A stretch of 64,000 nt of DNA from Rhizobium sp. BK251 (GCF_004345245.1 NZ_SLUQ01000010.1:152410-216409), one strand, 5' to 3'. Positions 38,078 to 46,954 are shown, numbered from the stretch's first letter. The notes: generated from the sequence alone by a model not told the origin. A program made the numbers and translations.

Positions 38078-38950
38078 TCAGGAACGGTCGATCGCGATGC
38101 GCAGGCGGCCGGAAAGATCCTGGATGAACTGCCATGCCACACGGCCCGAGCGGGCGCCGCGTGTTGTGGCCCATTCCAGCGCCTCGGCATGGAGCTTTTC
38201 GCGTTCGAGACCAAGTTTGAAGTGATCGGCATAGCCGTCGATCATCAAGAGATAGTCTTCCTGGCTGCATTTGTGGAAGCCGAGCCAGAGGCCGAAGCGA
38301 TCGGAAAGGGAGACCTTTTCCTCGACGGCTTCGGACGGATTGATCGCCGTCGACTGCTCGTTCTCCAGCATGTGGCGAGGAAGCAGGTGGCGGCGGTTCG
38401 AGGTCGCATAGAAGAGGACGTTGTCGGGCCTGCCCTCGATGCCGCCGTCGAGCGCCGCCTTCAATGACTTGTAAGCCGTATCGTCGTGGTCGAAGGACAG
38501 GTCGTCGCAGAAGACGATGACCCGATGCGGCACATCCTTCAGCATGTCGAGGAGCATCGGCAGGCTGGCTATGTCTTCGCGGTGGACCTCGACGAGCTTC
38601 AGCGAGACACCGCTCTCGCGACGCACATCCTCGTGCACCGCCTTGACGAGGGATGATTTTCCCATGCCGCGCGCGCCCCAGAGAAGCACATTGTTTGCGG
38701 CAAATCCCTCGGCGAAGCGGACCGTATTCTCGTGAAGGATGTCGCGCACATGGTCGACGCCGCGGATCAACCGCAGGGCGACCCGGTTCGGCCTTGGGAC
38801 TGGCTGGAGATGGAGGCGGGCGGGCGCCCAGACGAAGCAGTCCGCCGCGTCCCAGTCGTTGATCGCAGGCGGCGGCCCGGCCAGCCGGTCCACGGCGTCT
38901 GCGAGGCGGCGGAGCTCCGAAAGTATGGCATTGTTGATCTGTTCAGCCAC
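38078..38950 (-). CDS. DUF815 AAA-type ATP-binding protein
   Basis: About 290 residues. Walker A is WGARGMGKSSLVKA and Walker B VIVFCDDLSFD; SNRRHLLPRHM is the sensor region typical of DUF815. GTG 38950 is chosen since AGGAGGAAACAC lies just upstream; the frame runs further to 39010. The family is widespread and its function is poorly known. It is convergent with the nlpD-like gene and divergent from yajC. Confidence 0.88.
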   Translation of the reverse strand: MAEQINNAILSELRRLADAVDRLAGPPPAINDWDAADCFVWAPARLHLQPVPRPNRVALRLIRGVDHVRDILHENTVRFAEGFAANNVLLWGARGMGKSSLVKAVHEDVRRESGVSLKLVEVHREDIASLPMLLDMLKDVPHRVIVFCDDLSFDHDDTAYKSLKAALDGGIEGRPDNVLFYATSNRRHLLPRHMLENEQSTAINPSEAVEEKVSLSDRFGLWLGFHKCSQEDYLLMIDGYADHFKLGLEREKLHAEALEWATTRGARSGRVAWQFIQDLSGRLRIAIDRS

Positions 38951-39155
38951 CGTGTTTCCTCCTGTAAGTTCAAGGGAAGAGCTGCCCCATATTTTGTTGC
39001 GGGGTAGCATGGCGTTTCTGTAGCGAAAAGGCTAAGAGGCAGGCAAAACGGTACGCTAGCAGCCTGTTTGTGTTGCATTCGTCATCGTCGCAACTATAGT
39101 CCGGCAGCTAAGGCACAGGCCGTTTTTGCTTGGCCAAGAATTCGAGGAGTTTTCC

Positions 39156-39500
39156 ATGTTTATCACCGAGGCGTTCGCCCAGACTGCAACCGAATCTGTT
39201 CCAGGCATTGGCTCCGGCCTGGAGATGCTTTTCCTGTTTGTGCCTCTGATGGTCGTTTGGTATTTTCTGCTGATCCGGCCGCAGCGCGCGCAGGCGAAGA
39301 AGCGGGACGAAGTCCTCAAGAACATCCGCCGCGGTGACCAGATCGTCACCGGTGGTGGCATCGTCGGCAAGGTGACCAAGGTCGTCGACGACAAGGAAGT
39401 CGAGATCGAAATCGCCGAGGGCGTTCGCGTTCGCGTCGTCCGCACGGGCATCTCGGAAGTCCGCGTCAAGGGCGAACCTGTCAAGGCAGATGCAGCCTGA
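39156..39500 (+). CDS. yajC: Preprotein translocase subunit YajC
   Basis: A 114-residue protein with one membrane helix (MLFLFVPLMVVWYFLLIRPQ) ending in the YajC RPQ motif, then the soluble VTGGGIVGKVTKVVDD domain. ATG 39156 follows GAGGAG; an earlier start at 39126 is less likely. It is an accessory of SecDF and is directly upstream of it. Confidence 0.95.
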   Translation: MFITEAFAQTATESVPGIGSGLEMLFLFVPLMVVWYFLLIRPQRAQAKKRDEVLKNIRRGDQIVTGGGIVGKVTKVVDDKEVEIEIAEGVRVRVVRTGISEVRVKGEPVKADAA

Positions 39501-39563
39501 GTAAACAGGAAGCCCCGGCGGTCGCCCCCGCCGGGAGCTGCACTCCGATAGCTTGAGAGCTTT

Positions 39564-42134
39564 ATGCTGTATTTCTCTCGCTGGAAAACCATGCTGATTT
39601 GGTTGGCAGTGCTGTTCAGCATGGGCGTTGCCGCGCTTAATTTTTGCAGCGACCAGCAGCTCGCAGGGCTGCCGCGATGGCTTCCGGCCAAGAAGCTTGC
39701 CCTCGGCCTCGATCTCCAGGGCGGCACGCACATGACCTTGCGGATCGATCGCGCCGATATAGTGAGGGAGAAGCTCGAGGCGACGGTTGCCGAGGTGCGC
39801 ACAAGGCTTCGCCAGGCGGGCATCCCCTATACCGGTCTCGGAGGCGTTGGCCAGGTCATCCAGGTTCGCATTACCGACCCGGCCCAGTTGCAGGCAGCGA
39901 TAGCCACACTTCAGCCCTTGATAGCGCGGGTTCGCGGCAGCGGTGGGCTTGGGGGGCCGCTTGCCGAGATGACGCTCGGCGTCAACGACGGGACGCAGGT
40001 CACGCTGCAGATCACCAACGCTGCGATCAACGATCGCATGTCCTCGGCCTTGGTCCACTCCATGGATGTCGTTCGCCGGCGTATCGAGGAGATCGGCAAA
40101 GGCGAGCCGAGGGTAGAGCGCCAGGGAGCCGACAGGATCATCGTGCAAGTGCCCGGGCAGACCGATCCGGAGCGCCTGAAGTATTTGCTGAATCAGCCGG
40201 CACGTCTTTCCTTTCGGCTGATCGACGACAGCATGCCGGTGGAGAATGCCCTCGATGATCGCGCGCCGGCGAACTCGCAGGTTCTCTATTCGCAAGACGA
40301 CCCGCCGACGCCCTACCTCGTTCAGAGGCAGTCCTTCGTCTCGGGGACCGACATAGTCGATGCGAAGCCCGGCTTCGATCCACAGACGAACGAGCCGGTG
40401 GTCAGTTTTACGCTGAATGCGGCTGGCGCGGCCCGGCTGGAGACGAGCACGCGGGAACATGCCGGCGGCTCTTTCGCGGTCGTGCTCGACGATCAGGTGA
40501 TCTCGATTACTGCGATCCATGAGCCGATTACCGGTGGGGCAGGGCAGATTGCCGCCAACTTCTCGGCGGAGGGGGCGGAGGATCTCTCGATCTTGCTGCG
40601 CGCCGGCGCTCTTCCCGCTGCACTCACCGTCGTCGAAGAAAGAACCGTCGGGCCGAGCCTCGGTTCGGATTCGATCCGTTCGGGTCTTGCTGCAGGTGCC
40701 ATCGGCGCGATGCTCGTCGCCGCCTTCATGCTCGCTGCCTATGGCTTCCTGGGGCTGATCGCCAACTTGGCGCTGGCGGCGAATGTCATCATGATCATTG
40801 CCGTCCTCACGCTCCTTGGCGCCTCGCTGACGCTACCGGGCATCGCGGGTATCGTGCTGACGCTCGGCATGGCGGTCGATTCGAACGTGCTGATCTACGA
40901 GCGCATACGCGAGGAGGCGAGAAACGGGCGTCCGATGGCGCAATCGGCCGATATCGGCTTTGCCAAGGCGCTCGCCACGATCATCGATGCCAATGTCACC
41001 ACCTTCATTGCGGCGATCATTCTCATCTATGTCGGCACCGGCCCGGCTCGTGGCTTTGCGGTTACCCTGGCCGTCGGCATTCTGACGACGCTCTTCACAG
41101 CTTTCACCTTGACGCGCTGGATCGTGGCCAAGTGGCTCGAATGGCGCCATCCCAGGTGGCTGCCGCGAGGCGTCCACACCGGCATATTCGACGACAGCAA
41201 CATTCGCTTCATGGGTATCCGCCGCTACACGTTCACGGTGTCAGCGGCGCTTTCCATCGCGGCCATGGCGGCATTCGCTGTCGTCGGACTCAACCGCGGT
41301 GTCGATTTCACCGGCGGCTCCATCATCGAAATCAAGGCGAAGCACGGCAGTGCCGACCTCGCGGATATTCGCACCCGCCTCGATGACCTCAATCTCGGCG
41401 GGGTCCAGGTGCAGGGCTTCCGGGATGGTTCGGGCGCGCTCATCCGCGTGCAGTCGCAGCAGGGCGGCGAAAACGCCGAACAATCGGCTACCACGCTGGT
41501 GCGCGGTGAGTTGGCGGACGACTATGATCTTCGCCGCGTGGAAGTCGTCGGCCCGGCGGTGTCGGGTGAACTTACAAAGTCCGCAACGCTCGGCATTGCC
41601 GCCTCGCTTGGCGTCATCCTGCTCTATATCTGGTTCCGCTTCGAGTGGCAGTTTGCCATAGGCGCGATCATCGCGACGCTGCATGACGTAATCCTCACGC
41701 TTGGACTATTCGTTCTGACGGGGATCGAGTTCAACCTGGCGAGCATTGCCGCGCTCCTGACCATCATCGGCTATTCCCTCAACGATACGGTCGTGGTCTA
41801 CGACCGCATGCGCGAGAATCTGAGGCGTTATCCAAGGATGCCGCTGCCGATCCTGATCGATGCTTCCATCAACCAGACGCTTTCGCGCACTCTGCTCACT
41901 TCATTGACGACGCTGCTGGCCATCACCGCACTGTTCCTTTTCGGCGGCGAGGTGATACGATCCTTTGCCTTCGTTTTGCTTTTCGGTGTGGCGGTCGGCA
42001 CGTTTTCGTCTATTTACATCGCCGCCCCCGTATTGATCGCCTTCAGGCTTCGGCCCAAGGGTCTGGATCTCGAGGATGATGCCGACGAGACGTCGGCCGG
42101 GGGCCATATGCATCACGGAAAACCGGTGGTTTGA
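39564..42134 (+). CDS. secDF: Fused SecD-SecF protein translocase subunit
   Basis: An 856-residue single chain in which SecD (ALGLDLQGGTHMTLRI to about residue 530) is fused to SecF (from NIRFMGIRRYTFTVSA). Each half has six membrane helices and a periplasmic domain. SecDF uses proton flow to pull exported proteins through SecYEG. In many bacteria the two are separate genes; the fusion is usual in Sinorhizobium and relatives. It lies 63 bases after yajC and 4 bases before the next gene. Confidence 0.95.
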   Translation: MLYFSRWKTMLIWLAVLFSMGVAALNFCSDQQLAGLPRWLPAKKLALGLDLQGGTHMTLRIDRADIVREKLEATVAEVRTRLRQAGIPYTGLGGVGQVIQVRITDPAQLQAAIATLQPLIARVRGSGGLGGPLAEMTLGVNDGTQVTLQITNAAINDRMSSALVHSMDVVRRRIEEIGKGEPRVERQGADRIIVQVPGQTDPERLKYLLNQPARLSFRLIDDSMPVENALDDRAPANSQVLYSQDDPPTPYLVQRQSFVSGTDIVDAKPGFDPQTNEPVVSFTLNAAGAARLETSTREHAGGSFAVVLDDQVISITAIHEPITGGAGQIAANFSAEGAEDLSILLRAGALPAALTVVEERTVGPSLGSDSIRSGLAAGAIGAMLVAAFMLAAYGFLGLIANLALAANVIMIIAVLTLLGASLTLPGIAGIVLTLGMAVDSNVLIYERIREEARNGRPMAQSADIGFAKALATIIDANVTTFIAAIILIYVGTGPARGFAVTLAVGILTTLFTAFTLTRWIVAKWLEWRHPRWLPRGVHTGIFDDSNIRFMGIRRYTFTVSAALSIAAMAAFAVVGLNRGVDFTGGSIIEIKAKHGSADLADIRTRLDDLNLGGVQVQGFRDGSGALIRVQSQQGGENAEQSATTLVRGELADDYDLRRVEVVGPAVSGELTKSATLGIAASLGVILLYIWFRFEWQFAIGAIIATLHDVILTLGLFVLTGIEFNLASIAALLTIIGYSLNDTVVVYDRMRENLRRYPRMPLPILIDASINQTLSRTLLTSLTTLLAITALFLFGGEVIRSFAFVLLFGVAVGTFSSIYIAAPVLIAFRLRPKGLDLEDDADETSAGGHMHHGKPVV

Positions 42135-42138
42135 ATTC

Positions 42139-42525
42139 ATGGCCAAGGGCATCGAGATTCGCGCAGCGCACTTTCCCGGGCGCGCGCCGATCGACACTTA
42201 CGGGAACGGCGGCTTTCGCTTCGCCGACATGTCGCATCGCGGCTCGCTGCTGTGCCTTCCCTCGGGCATCTATGGATGGGACATGGACGAGACCAAGCCG
42301 TTAACCTCAGACAATTTTAGGCGGGTGCTGGACGAAGCGGCTGAGATCGAGGTTCTGCTCGTCGGAACGGGCCTGCAGCTGCGTCCTTTGCCGGCAGAGC
42401 TGAAGGCCGCACTGAAGGCCCGAAACATCTCGTCTGACCCGATGAGCACAGGTGCGGCGGTGCGAACCTTCAACATCATGCTGGCCGAGTCCCGCGCTGT
42501 GGCCGCAGCCCTGATCGCCGTGTGA
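42139..42525 (+). CDS. Mth938-domain protein (NDUFAF3-like)
   Basis: A 128-residue protein (family DUF498/Mth938). The blocks YGNGGFRFADMSHRGSLL and VLLVGTGLQLRPLP are characteristic. The mitochondrial relative NDUFAF3 is a complex I assembly factor, and a link with secDF in alphaproteobacteria has been noted. It is 4 bases after secDF and overlaps the next gene by GTGA, so all are likely one operon. Confidence 0.85.
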   Translation: MAKGIEIRAAHFPGRAPIDTYGNGGFRFADMSHRGSLLCLPSGIYGWDMDETKPLTSDNFRRVLDEAAEIEVLLVGTGLQLRPLPAELKAALKARNISSDPMSTGAAVRTFNIMLAESRAVAAALIAV

Positions 42526-43403
42526 CCGGGATCGTGTCATCCATGGCTACGAGTGATGCAAGACCGGCAAATCGCGACATATGTCTCGCGACCTTGCGAG
42601 AGACCGATCGCGACCGTTATCTCGCGTGCCTGTTGGCCCCGGAGGAGAAGCGGCGGGCGCTCGCAGCCCTCTACGCCTTCAATGCGGAGCTCGCCCGCAT
42701 CCGCGATCTCGTGCACGAGCCTCTGCCGGGTGAAGTGCGCATGCAATACTGGCGAGACCTGCTGGAGGGGCACTCCCATGGTTCGACCGAGGCCAACCCG
42801 CTGGCTTCGGAGTTGCTCCTGGCGATCGACGAGCACCGACTGCCGCGCCAGACGCTCATCAACATGATCGAAGCCCGCATCTTCGATCTCTATGATGATC
42901 CGATGGAAACGCGGCATTCGCTGGAGGGCTATGCCGGCGAGACAGCTTCGGCCCTCATCCAGCTGGCGAGTCTCGTTCTATCCCCGGAAGATGCGGCGAG
43001 ATCCGCGACCGCCGCCGGCCATGCCGGCGTGGCGCAGGCGATCGCCGGCTTGGTCCTGCTGATGGCGCTGCATCGTAGCCGCGGCCAGCTTTACCTGCCG
43101 CTAGAGATTCTCGCGGCGACGGGGCTCGATCGCGATGCCTTCATGAGGGGCGACGACATCCCGCGCATTTCCGCTGCGATCGAGGCCTTTGCCGGGCTGG
43201 GACGGGAGCACCTGGCGAAGGCGAGGGCGGCCGGTGATATTTCGAAGCAGGTCTTCCCTGCTTTCCTGCCGGTCAGCCTGGCAGAGAGCGTGCTGGTCGG
43301 CGCACAGAAGAGCGGGGCGCAGATCTTTGACCGGCCGATGCAGACGCCGCAGTGGAAGCGGCAATTGCGAATGGCGATCTCGGCGGTGCGCAAGCGGCTG
43401 TGA
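42522..43403 (+). CDS. Phytoene/squalene synthase-family protein (NDUFAF6-like)
   Basis: A 293-residue all-helical protein. GTG 42522 overlaps the previous stop; ATG 42543 is an option. The trans-prenyltransferase fold is clear (LYAFNAELARIRD; RGQLYLPLEIL), but the first Asp-rich motif expected of active synthases (DxxxD) is replaced by E-x-x-x-x-R-D. That pattern is seen in the NDUFAF6 branch, which serves complex I assembly and does not make isoprenoids. Placement next to the NDUFAF3-like gene supports this reading. Confidence 0.8.
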   Translation: MTGIVSSMATSDARPANRDICLATLRETDRDRYLACLLAPEEKRRALAALYAFNAELARIRDLVHEPLPGEVRMQYWRDLLEGHSHGSTEANPLASELLLAIDEHRLPRQTLINMIEARIFDLYDDPMETRHSLEGYAGETASALIQLASLVLSPEDAARSATAAGHAGVAQAIAGLVLLMALHRSRGQLYLPLEILAATGLDRDAFMRGDDIPRISAAIEAFAGLGREHLAKARAAGDISKQVFPAFLPVSLAESVLVGAQKSGAQIFDRPMQTPQWKRQLRMAISAVRKRL

Positions 43404-43476
43404 ACCACGTCAAATTCGCGCAAGTCTCGCGCATTAGGGTCGCACGTGTTCGCTGCGCTTTGGATGGAGAAATGGC

Positions 43477-43947
43477 GTGAGCTTGATCGTGTGGGGCGTG
43501 ATCTTCGCCGCTGTTATCGGCTTTGCATATCTGACGACGCGCATGGCCTCCCAAACCAAGGAAGACAGCCTGCACGACACGGGTCTTGCGATCCTTGAGT
43601 TCGGTCGCGCCTTTCCCAAGGAGGCGATCCGGCAGCTGCAGACGACCGCAGATGGACAAGGCGTCTTCGTGCGACTTCACGACAACAAGGCCGGCCTCAT
43701 GCGCAATCTGCGCAGCCATTTCGCCTGCCATCTCATAGAGCCGGGCACGGTAAGGGTAACCCCTACGCCGACGGGACGCGGACTTGCGATTGAATTCATC
43801 GACGGGCCGTCCCACAACGGCGTCTTCGAATTTGCGACGGCCGCCGAAGCGGCAGAAGTCTCGCTCTGGCTTCTCGGCAATTATGTCAGTGAGGCCGACC
43901 TAGAGGTCGAGCAGGCTGCTACGCCCCCGGCTGACTTCCGGCAATAG
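43477..43947 (+). CDS. Conserved-looking membrane-anchored protein of unknown function
   Basis: A 156-residue protein. One N-terminal membrane helix (LIVWGVIFAAVIGFAYLTT) is followed by a soluble domain with no motif I recognise. GTG 43477 is the likely start, with GGAGAAATGG upstream. Codon use matches the neighbouring genes, so it is probably real. It is convergent with trmFO and lies downstream of the NDUFAF3/6-like genes. Confidence 0.7.
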   Translation: MSLIVWGVIFAAVIGFAYLTTRMASQTKEDSLHDTGLAILEFGRAFPKEAIRQLQTTADGQGVFVRLHDNKAGLMRNLRSHFACHLIEPGTVRVTPTPTGRGLAIEFIDGPSHNGVFEFATAAEAAEVSLWLLGNYVSEADLEVEQAATPPADFRQ

Positions 43948-43956
43948 ACGACGTAC

Positions 43957-45384
43957 TCAGGCAGTCGCAAGTTCGCGGATGCCGAGCCAGGATGCGCAAT
44001 CGGCGAGCGCCCGCCGGGCGATCAACTGGCGCTTCATGATCGTCTTGTCCTTGCCGCGGAAGCGTTTGACTCCTTCCGGCTTGACGATGGAGCCCGGCTC
44101 AAGCTCGGGAAACAGCCCGAAATTGATGTTCATGGGCTGGAACGAGCGTTTGCCCGGTTCCTCGTCGTTGACGAGGTGGCCGCCGGTGATGTGATTGAGG
44201 AGCGATCCAAGCGCAGTCGTCGCCGGGGGCAGGGTGACCACCTCGCCCTTTCGTTCTGCGGCTGCAAAGCGCCCGGCGAGAAGACCAACGCTCGCGCTCT
44301 CCACATAGCCTTCGCAGCCGGTGATCTGGCCGGCAAAGCGCAGCCCCGGCCGCGATTTCAGCATCAGCGACCGATCGAGCAGCGTCGGTGAATTGATGTA
44401 GGTGTTGCGGTGCAGTCCCCCGAGGCGGGCGAACTCGGCGTTCTCGAGGCCCGGGATCAGGCGGAATGTCTCAGCCTGCGCACCATATTTCAGCTTCGTC
44501 TGGAAGCCGACCATGTTGTAGAGCGTGCCGAGCGCATTGTCCTGGCGAAGCTGGACGATCGCATATGGCTTTACGGTGGGGTTGTGCGCATTGGTGAGGC
44601 CCATCGGCTTCATCGGGCCGTGACGCAGCGTTTCCCGTCCGCGCTCCGCCATGATCTCGATCGGCAGGCAGCCGTCAAAATACGGCGTGCCTTCCCATTC
44701 CTTGAAGCCGACCGTGTCGCTGCCGACAAGCGCATCGATGAAGGCGTTGTACTGCGTCTCGTCCATCGGGCAGTTGATGTAGTCCTTGCCGGTGCCGCCG
44801 GGGCCGACCTTATCGTAGCGCGACTGATACCAGCAGATGTTCATGTCGATGCTGTCGCGATAGATGATCGGCGCAATCGCGTCGAAGAAGGCAAGCGAAT
44901 CCTCGCCGGTCTCTGCCTGGATCGCTGTCGCCAGCGAAGGGGCTGTGAGCGGACCGGTCGCCACGATCGCAAGATCCCACTCCTTCGGCGGCAGGCCGGT
45001 AATCTCCTCGCGCACGACAGTAACGAGCGGATGTTCCTGAACGGCTTTTGTCACTGCGGCCGAGAAGCCGTCACGGTCGACCGCAAGCGCGCCGCCGGCC
45101 GGAACCTGGTGCCTGTCGGCGCATGCCATGATCAGCGAGCCCGCCAAACGCATTTCGGCATGAATGACGCCGACCGCGTTGCTTGTCGCGTCGTCGGAGC
45201 GGAAGGAGTTGGAGCAGACGAGTTCAGCAAGACTGTCCGTCTTGTGTGCATCCGTGCCGCGCACGCCGCGCATTTCATGCAGGATGACCGGCACGCCCGC
45301 CTGGGCGATCTGCCAGGCTGCCTCGGACCCCGCAAGGCCCCCGCCGACGATATGAATGGGTTTGTGAGAGGTCTCGGTTTTCAT
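43957..45384 (-). CDS. trmFO: tRNA (uracil-5-)-methyltransferase TrmFO (folate-dependent)
   Basis: A 475-residue flavoprotein. HIVGGGLAGSEAAWQIA is the FAD fold; SNSFRSDDATSNAVGV and GQITGCEGYVESASVGLLAG are TrmFO signatures. It methylates U54 of the T-loop with methylene-tetrahydrofolate and FAD. ATG 45384 (MKTETSHKP) is used; the frame extends to 45420 with an Arg-rich leader that is unlikely. Confidence 0.95.
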   Translation of the reverse strand: MKTETSHKPIHIVGGGLAGSEAAWQIAQAGVPVILHEMRGVRGTDAHKTDSLAELVCSNSFRSDDATSNAVGVIHAEMRLAGSLIMACADRHQVPAGGALAVDRDGFSAAVTKAVQEHPLVTVVREEITGLPPKEWDLAIVATGPLTAPSLATAIQAETGEDSLAFFDAIAPIIYRDSIDMNICWYQSRYDKVGPGGTGKDYINCPMDETQYNAFIDALVGSDTVGFKEWEGTPYFDGCLPIEIMAERGRETLRHGPMKPMGLTNAHNPTVKPYAIVQLRQDNALGTLYNMVGFQTKLKYGAQAETFRLIPGLENAEFARLGGLHRNTYINSPTLLDRSLMLKSRPGLRFAGQITGCEGYVESASVGLLAGRFAAAERKGEVVTLPPATTALGSLLNHITGGHLVNDEEPGKRSFQPMNINFGLFPELEPGSIVKPEGVKRFRGKDKTIMKRQLIARRALADCASWLGIRELATA

Positions 45385-45454
45385 GTGGGGCTGCTTATCA
45401 CGCCGCCGACGCAGTTCCAACCGATTTGAAGCGCCCCATTTCGAGGGGCCGGAA

Positions 45455-45479
45455 TCAAAAACGGCGCCGGTGGCGCCGT
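45455..45479 (-). terminator. Terminator after the first DUF1127 gene
   Basis: On the minus strand: ACGGCGCC, loop ACC, GGCGCCGT, then TTTTTG. Confidence 0.75.
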
Positions 45480-45505
45480 CTTGGAACGATCGGCTCGATC
45501 AGCGA

Positions 45506-45649
45506 TTAGCGGAACGAGCGCGATGCGATGGTGCGGATGTCGTAGCGGCTGATGCCGATGTCCGACAGGGTCTGGTTGGAAAGGCTGCCAAGCTCGCTGA
45601 GCGTACGGCGGTAGCTCATCCAGCTCTTTGCAATGCGAATCGGGTTCAT
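45506..45649 (-). CDS. DUF1127 small arginine-rich protein (copy 1)
   Basis: A 47-residue protein (MNPIRIAKSWMSYRRTLSEL start, ending TIASRSFR). The DUF1127 core L-x-x-L-S-x-x-x-L-x-D-I-G-I-S-R-x-D-I is present. DUF1127 proteins in rhizobia and Agrobacterium are small RNA- or protein-binding regulators tied to phosphate and carbon metabolism. A terminator follows on the same strand. Its paralogue lies 291 bases upstream. Confidence 0.85.
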   Translation of the reverse strand: MNPIRIAKSWMSYRRTLSELGSLSNQTLSDIGISRYDIRTIASRSFR

Positions 45650-45861
45650 GGTTCTATCCTCAAGTCACGTATGGGGGCAAAATCGCCGCCTCATCGGTTG
45701 ACATTGATATAGGTACTCTCTCGAATATTTTGCAGTGCAAATAAATGGCGACTGCTATGCATTTGTGCAGTGCGACGCTCAAAATAGAGGCGAAGTCCAA
45801 ATTCTGAGCGATATTTTACGGAGGATTCCAGGCGATCACGCACGGCCGAGATTATGTTCCG

Positions 45862-45896
45862 GAAAACGAAAAACGCCCGCATTTCTGCGAGCGTTT
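45862..45896 (-). terminator. Terminator after the second DUF1127 gene
   Basis: On the minus strand: AAACGCTCGCA, loop GAAA, TGCGGGCGTTT (one U-G pair), then TTCGTTTT. Confidence 0.78.
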
Positions 45897-45939
45897 CATG
45901 TGAGGCGGGCGCCTTGGGAGGACCGCGATCGCCTTGGTA

Positions 45940-46086
45940 TTAGCGGGCAGCGGCTTCGCGAGCGACGCGATGGATGTCCGAACGGTCGATGCCGAGGTCA
46001 TGCAGTTCGCGGGTGGTCATACGGCCGAGTTCGGTAACCGTCTGACGATACTTGCGCCAGTTGTTGAAAGAGCGTGCAATGTTCAT
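45940..46086 (-). CDS. DUF1127 small arginine-rich protein (copy 2)
   Basis: A 48-residue protein (MNIARSFNNWRKYRQTV start). It shares the core E-L-x-x-M/L-x-x-x-x-L-x-D-I/L-G-I-x-R-x-D-I with copy 1 but differs in about half of its residues, so the duplication is old. AGGAAAGGGG 6 bases upstream is a strong ribosome site. It has its own terminator, so the two copies are separate transcription units. Confidence 0.88.
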   Translation of the reverse strand: MNIARSFNNWRKYRQTVTELGRMTTRELHDLGIDRSDIHRVAREAAAR

Positions 46087-46256
46087 TTCGATCCCCTTTC
46101 CTAGGGTTTGTGTGTGCCAGCGGCCTAGCTCGGCGCTGACTTCCATCTGATGAGACCTAATATATGCTGCGCTGCGAAAACTAACAGAGTGAATGTCTCA
46201 TGCCACCTATGCGCAAAACGCATGTCAAGTGGTGAAATGCAGCCCCCATTCTGATT

Positions 46257-46480
46257 AATCCTTGGGCACGGCGTATGGCGGCAAATCCTGCTCCACAAGC
46301 GCGATGAAGCCCCGCGGGCGGATGGTGACGCTTCCAACCCGGCAGGCCTGCCCCTTGCATTCCAGAGCTTCCTTGGTTCGAGCGGCTCGGTCGCGATTTT
46401 CGTTAGCCGATGCCTGGCCGCACGAGATCTTCACTTCCGCTTGCGACCGTAGGCTTTCGTCGCGGATACAATCGTGAACA
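46257..46480 (-). pseudogene. Possible 3' remnant of a gene for a small Cys-containing protein
   Basis: On the minus strand a frame open from about 46,485 ends at TAA 46257 and reads like real protein (TKEALECKGQACRVGSV, then TIRPRGFIALVEQDLPPYAV), with four Cys. An in-frame TAG lies just upstream and no start with a ribosome site is seen except an internal GTG. It may be a truncated gene or a shadow; I do not recognise the family. Confidence 0.28.
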
Positions 46481-46533
46481 TGTATCGGCTAGTCCCCGAA
46501 CCGCAGGCGACTAATCGATTAAGGAGTGCCCTC

Positions 46534-46655
46534 AAAAAGACAAACGCCCACCGGGGGAGGATCCGGCGGGCGTTACAATAATGATCGACAACTGGGAGGA
46601 GGATGTTGTCGACCTATCGGCGTAGCGTTGGGAGGAGGAGTACGCTACTCCGAAT
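46534..46655 (-). ncRNA. Alpha-r14/NfeR1-like small RNA with three CCUCCUCCC hairpin loops
   Basis: On the minus strand three hairpins follow each other. Hairpin 1 (46622-46648): GTAGCGT / ACGCTAC, loop ACTCCTCCTCCCA. Hairpin 2 (46585-46612): TCGACAAC / GTTGTCGA, loop ATCCTCCTCCCA. Hairpin 3 (46543-46574): AACGCCCGCCGG / CCGGTGGGCGTT with one G-U pair, loop ATCCTCCC, then TTTGTCTTTTT, a rho-independent terminator that fixes the strand and 3' end near 46534. Loops with anti-Shine-Dalgarno CCUCCUCCC on three hairpins define the rhizobial alpha-r14 family, which in S. meliloti includes NfeR1, a trans-acting riboregulator affecting nodulation and osmoadaptation. The 5' end is approximate. Confidence 0.78.
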
Positions 46656-46954
46656 TCATTCCCGAGCATCATGTCGGGTCATCGGGGCCGTGGCAGCGCG
46701 CGGTTGCCGGTCCCTTCTTGCAGGCATTAGATAATGCGCTCATTCCGGATTTTGCACTGCAATATGTTCATGGAAGGCATGAGTCGCGCGCATGGCTATC
46801 GCCCATACTTACTCAGGGGTATATTCCTAGCATGACATTCGCTAACGCGTGGTTAAGGATTGTCTCGATCCGGGGTGCAGATGCAGCGGATGGAGCCGGT
46901 GTGTAACTGGGGTAGGCGGCCCGCGAAGGCGCACCGCAAAGAAGGATGTGTGTA

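Noticed and set aside
42522..43403. Carotenoid or hopanoid biosynthesis role for the phytoene/squalene synthase-like gene
   Set aside because: First Asp-rich catalytic motif is lost and the neighbours are secDF and an NDUFAF3-like gene, not isoprenoid genes.
46543..46648. Reading the triple repeat GGGAGGAGG on the plus strand as tandem ribosome sites or a CRISPR-like array
   Set aside because: Each copy is the loop of an inverted repeat of different sequence, and the minus strand has a proper terminator, so an sRNA explains it better.
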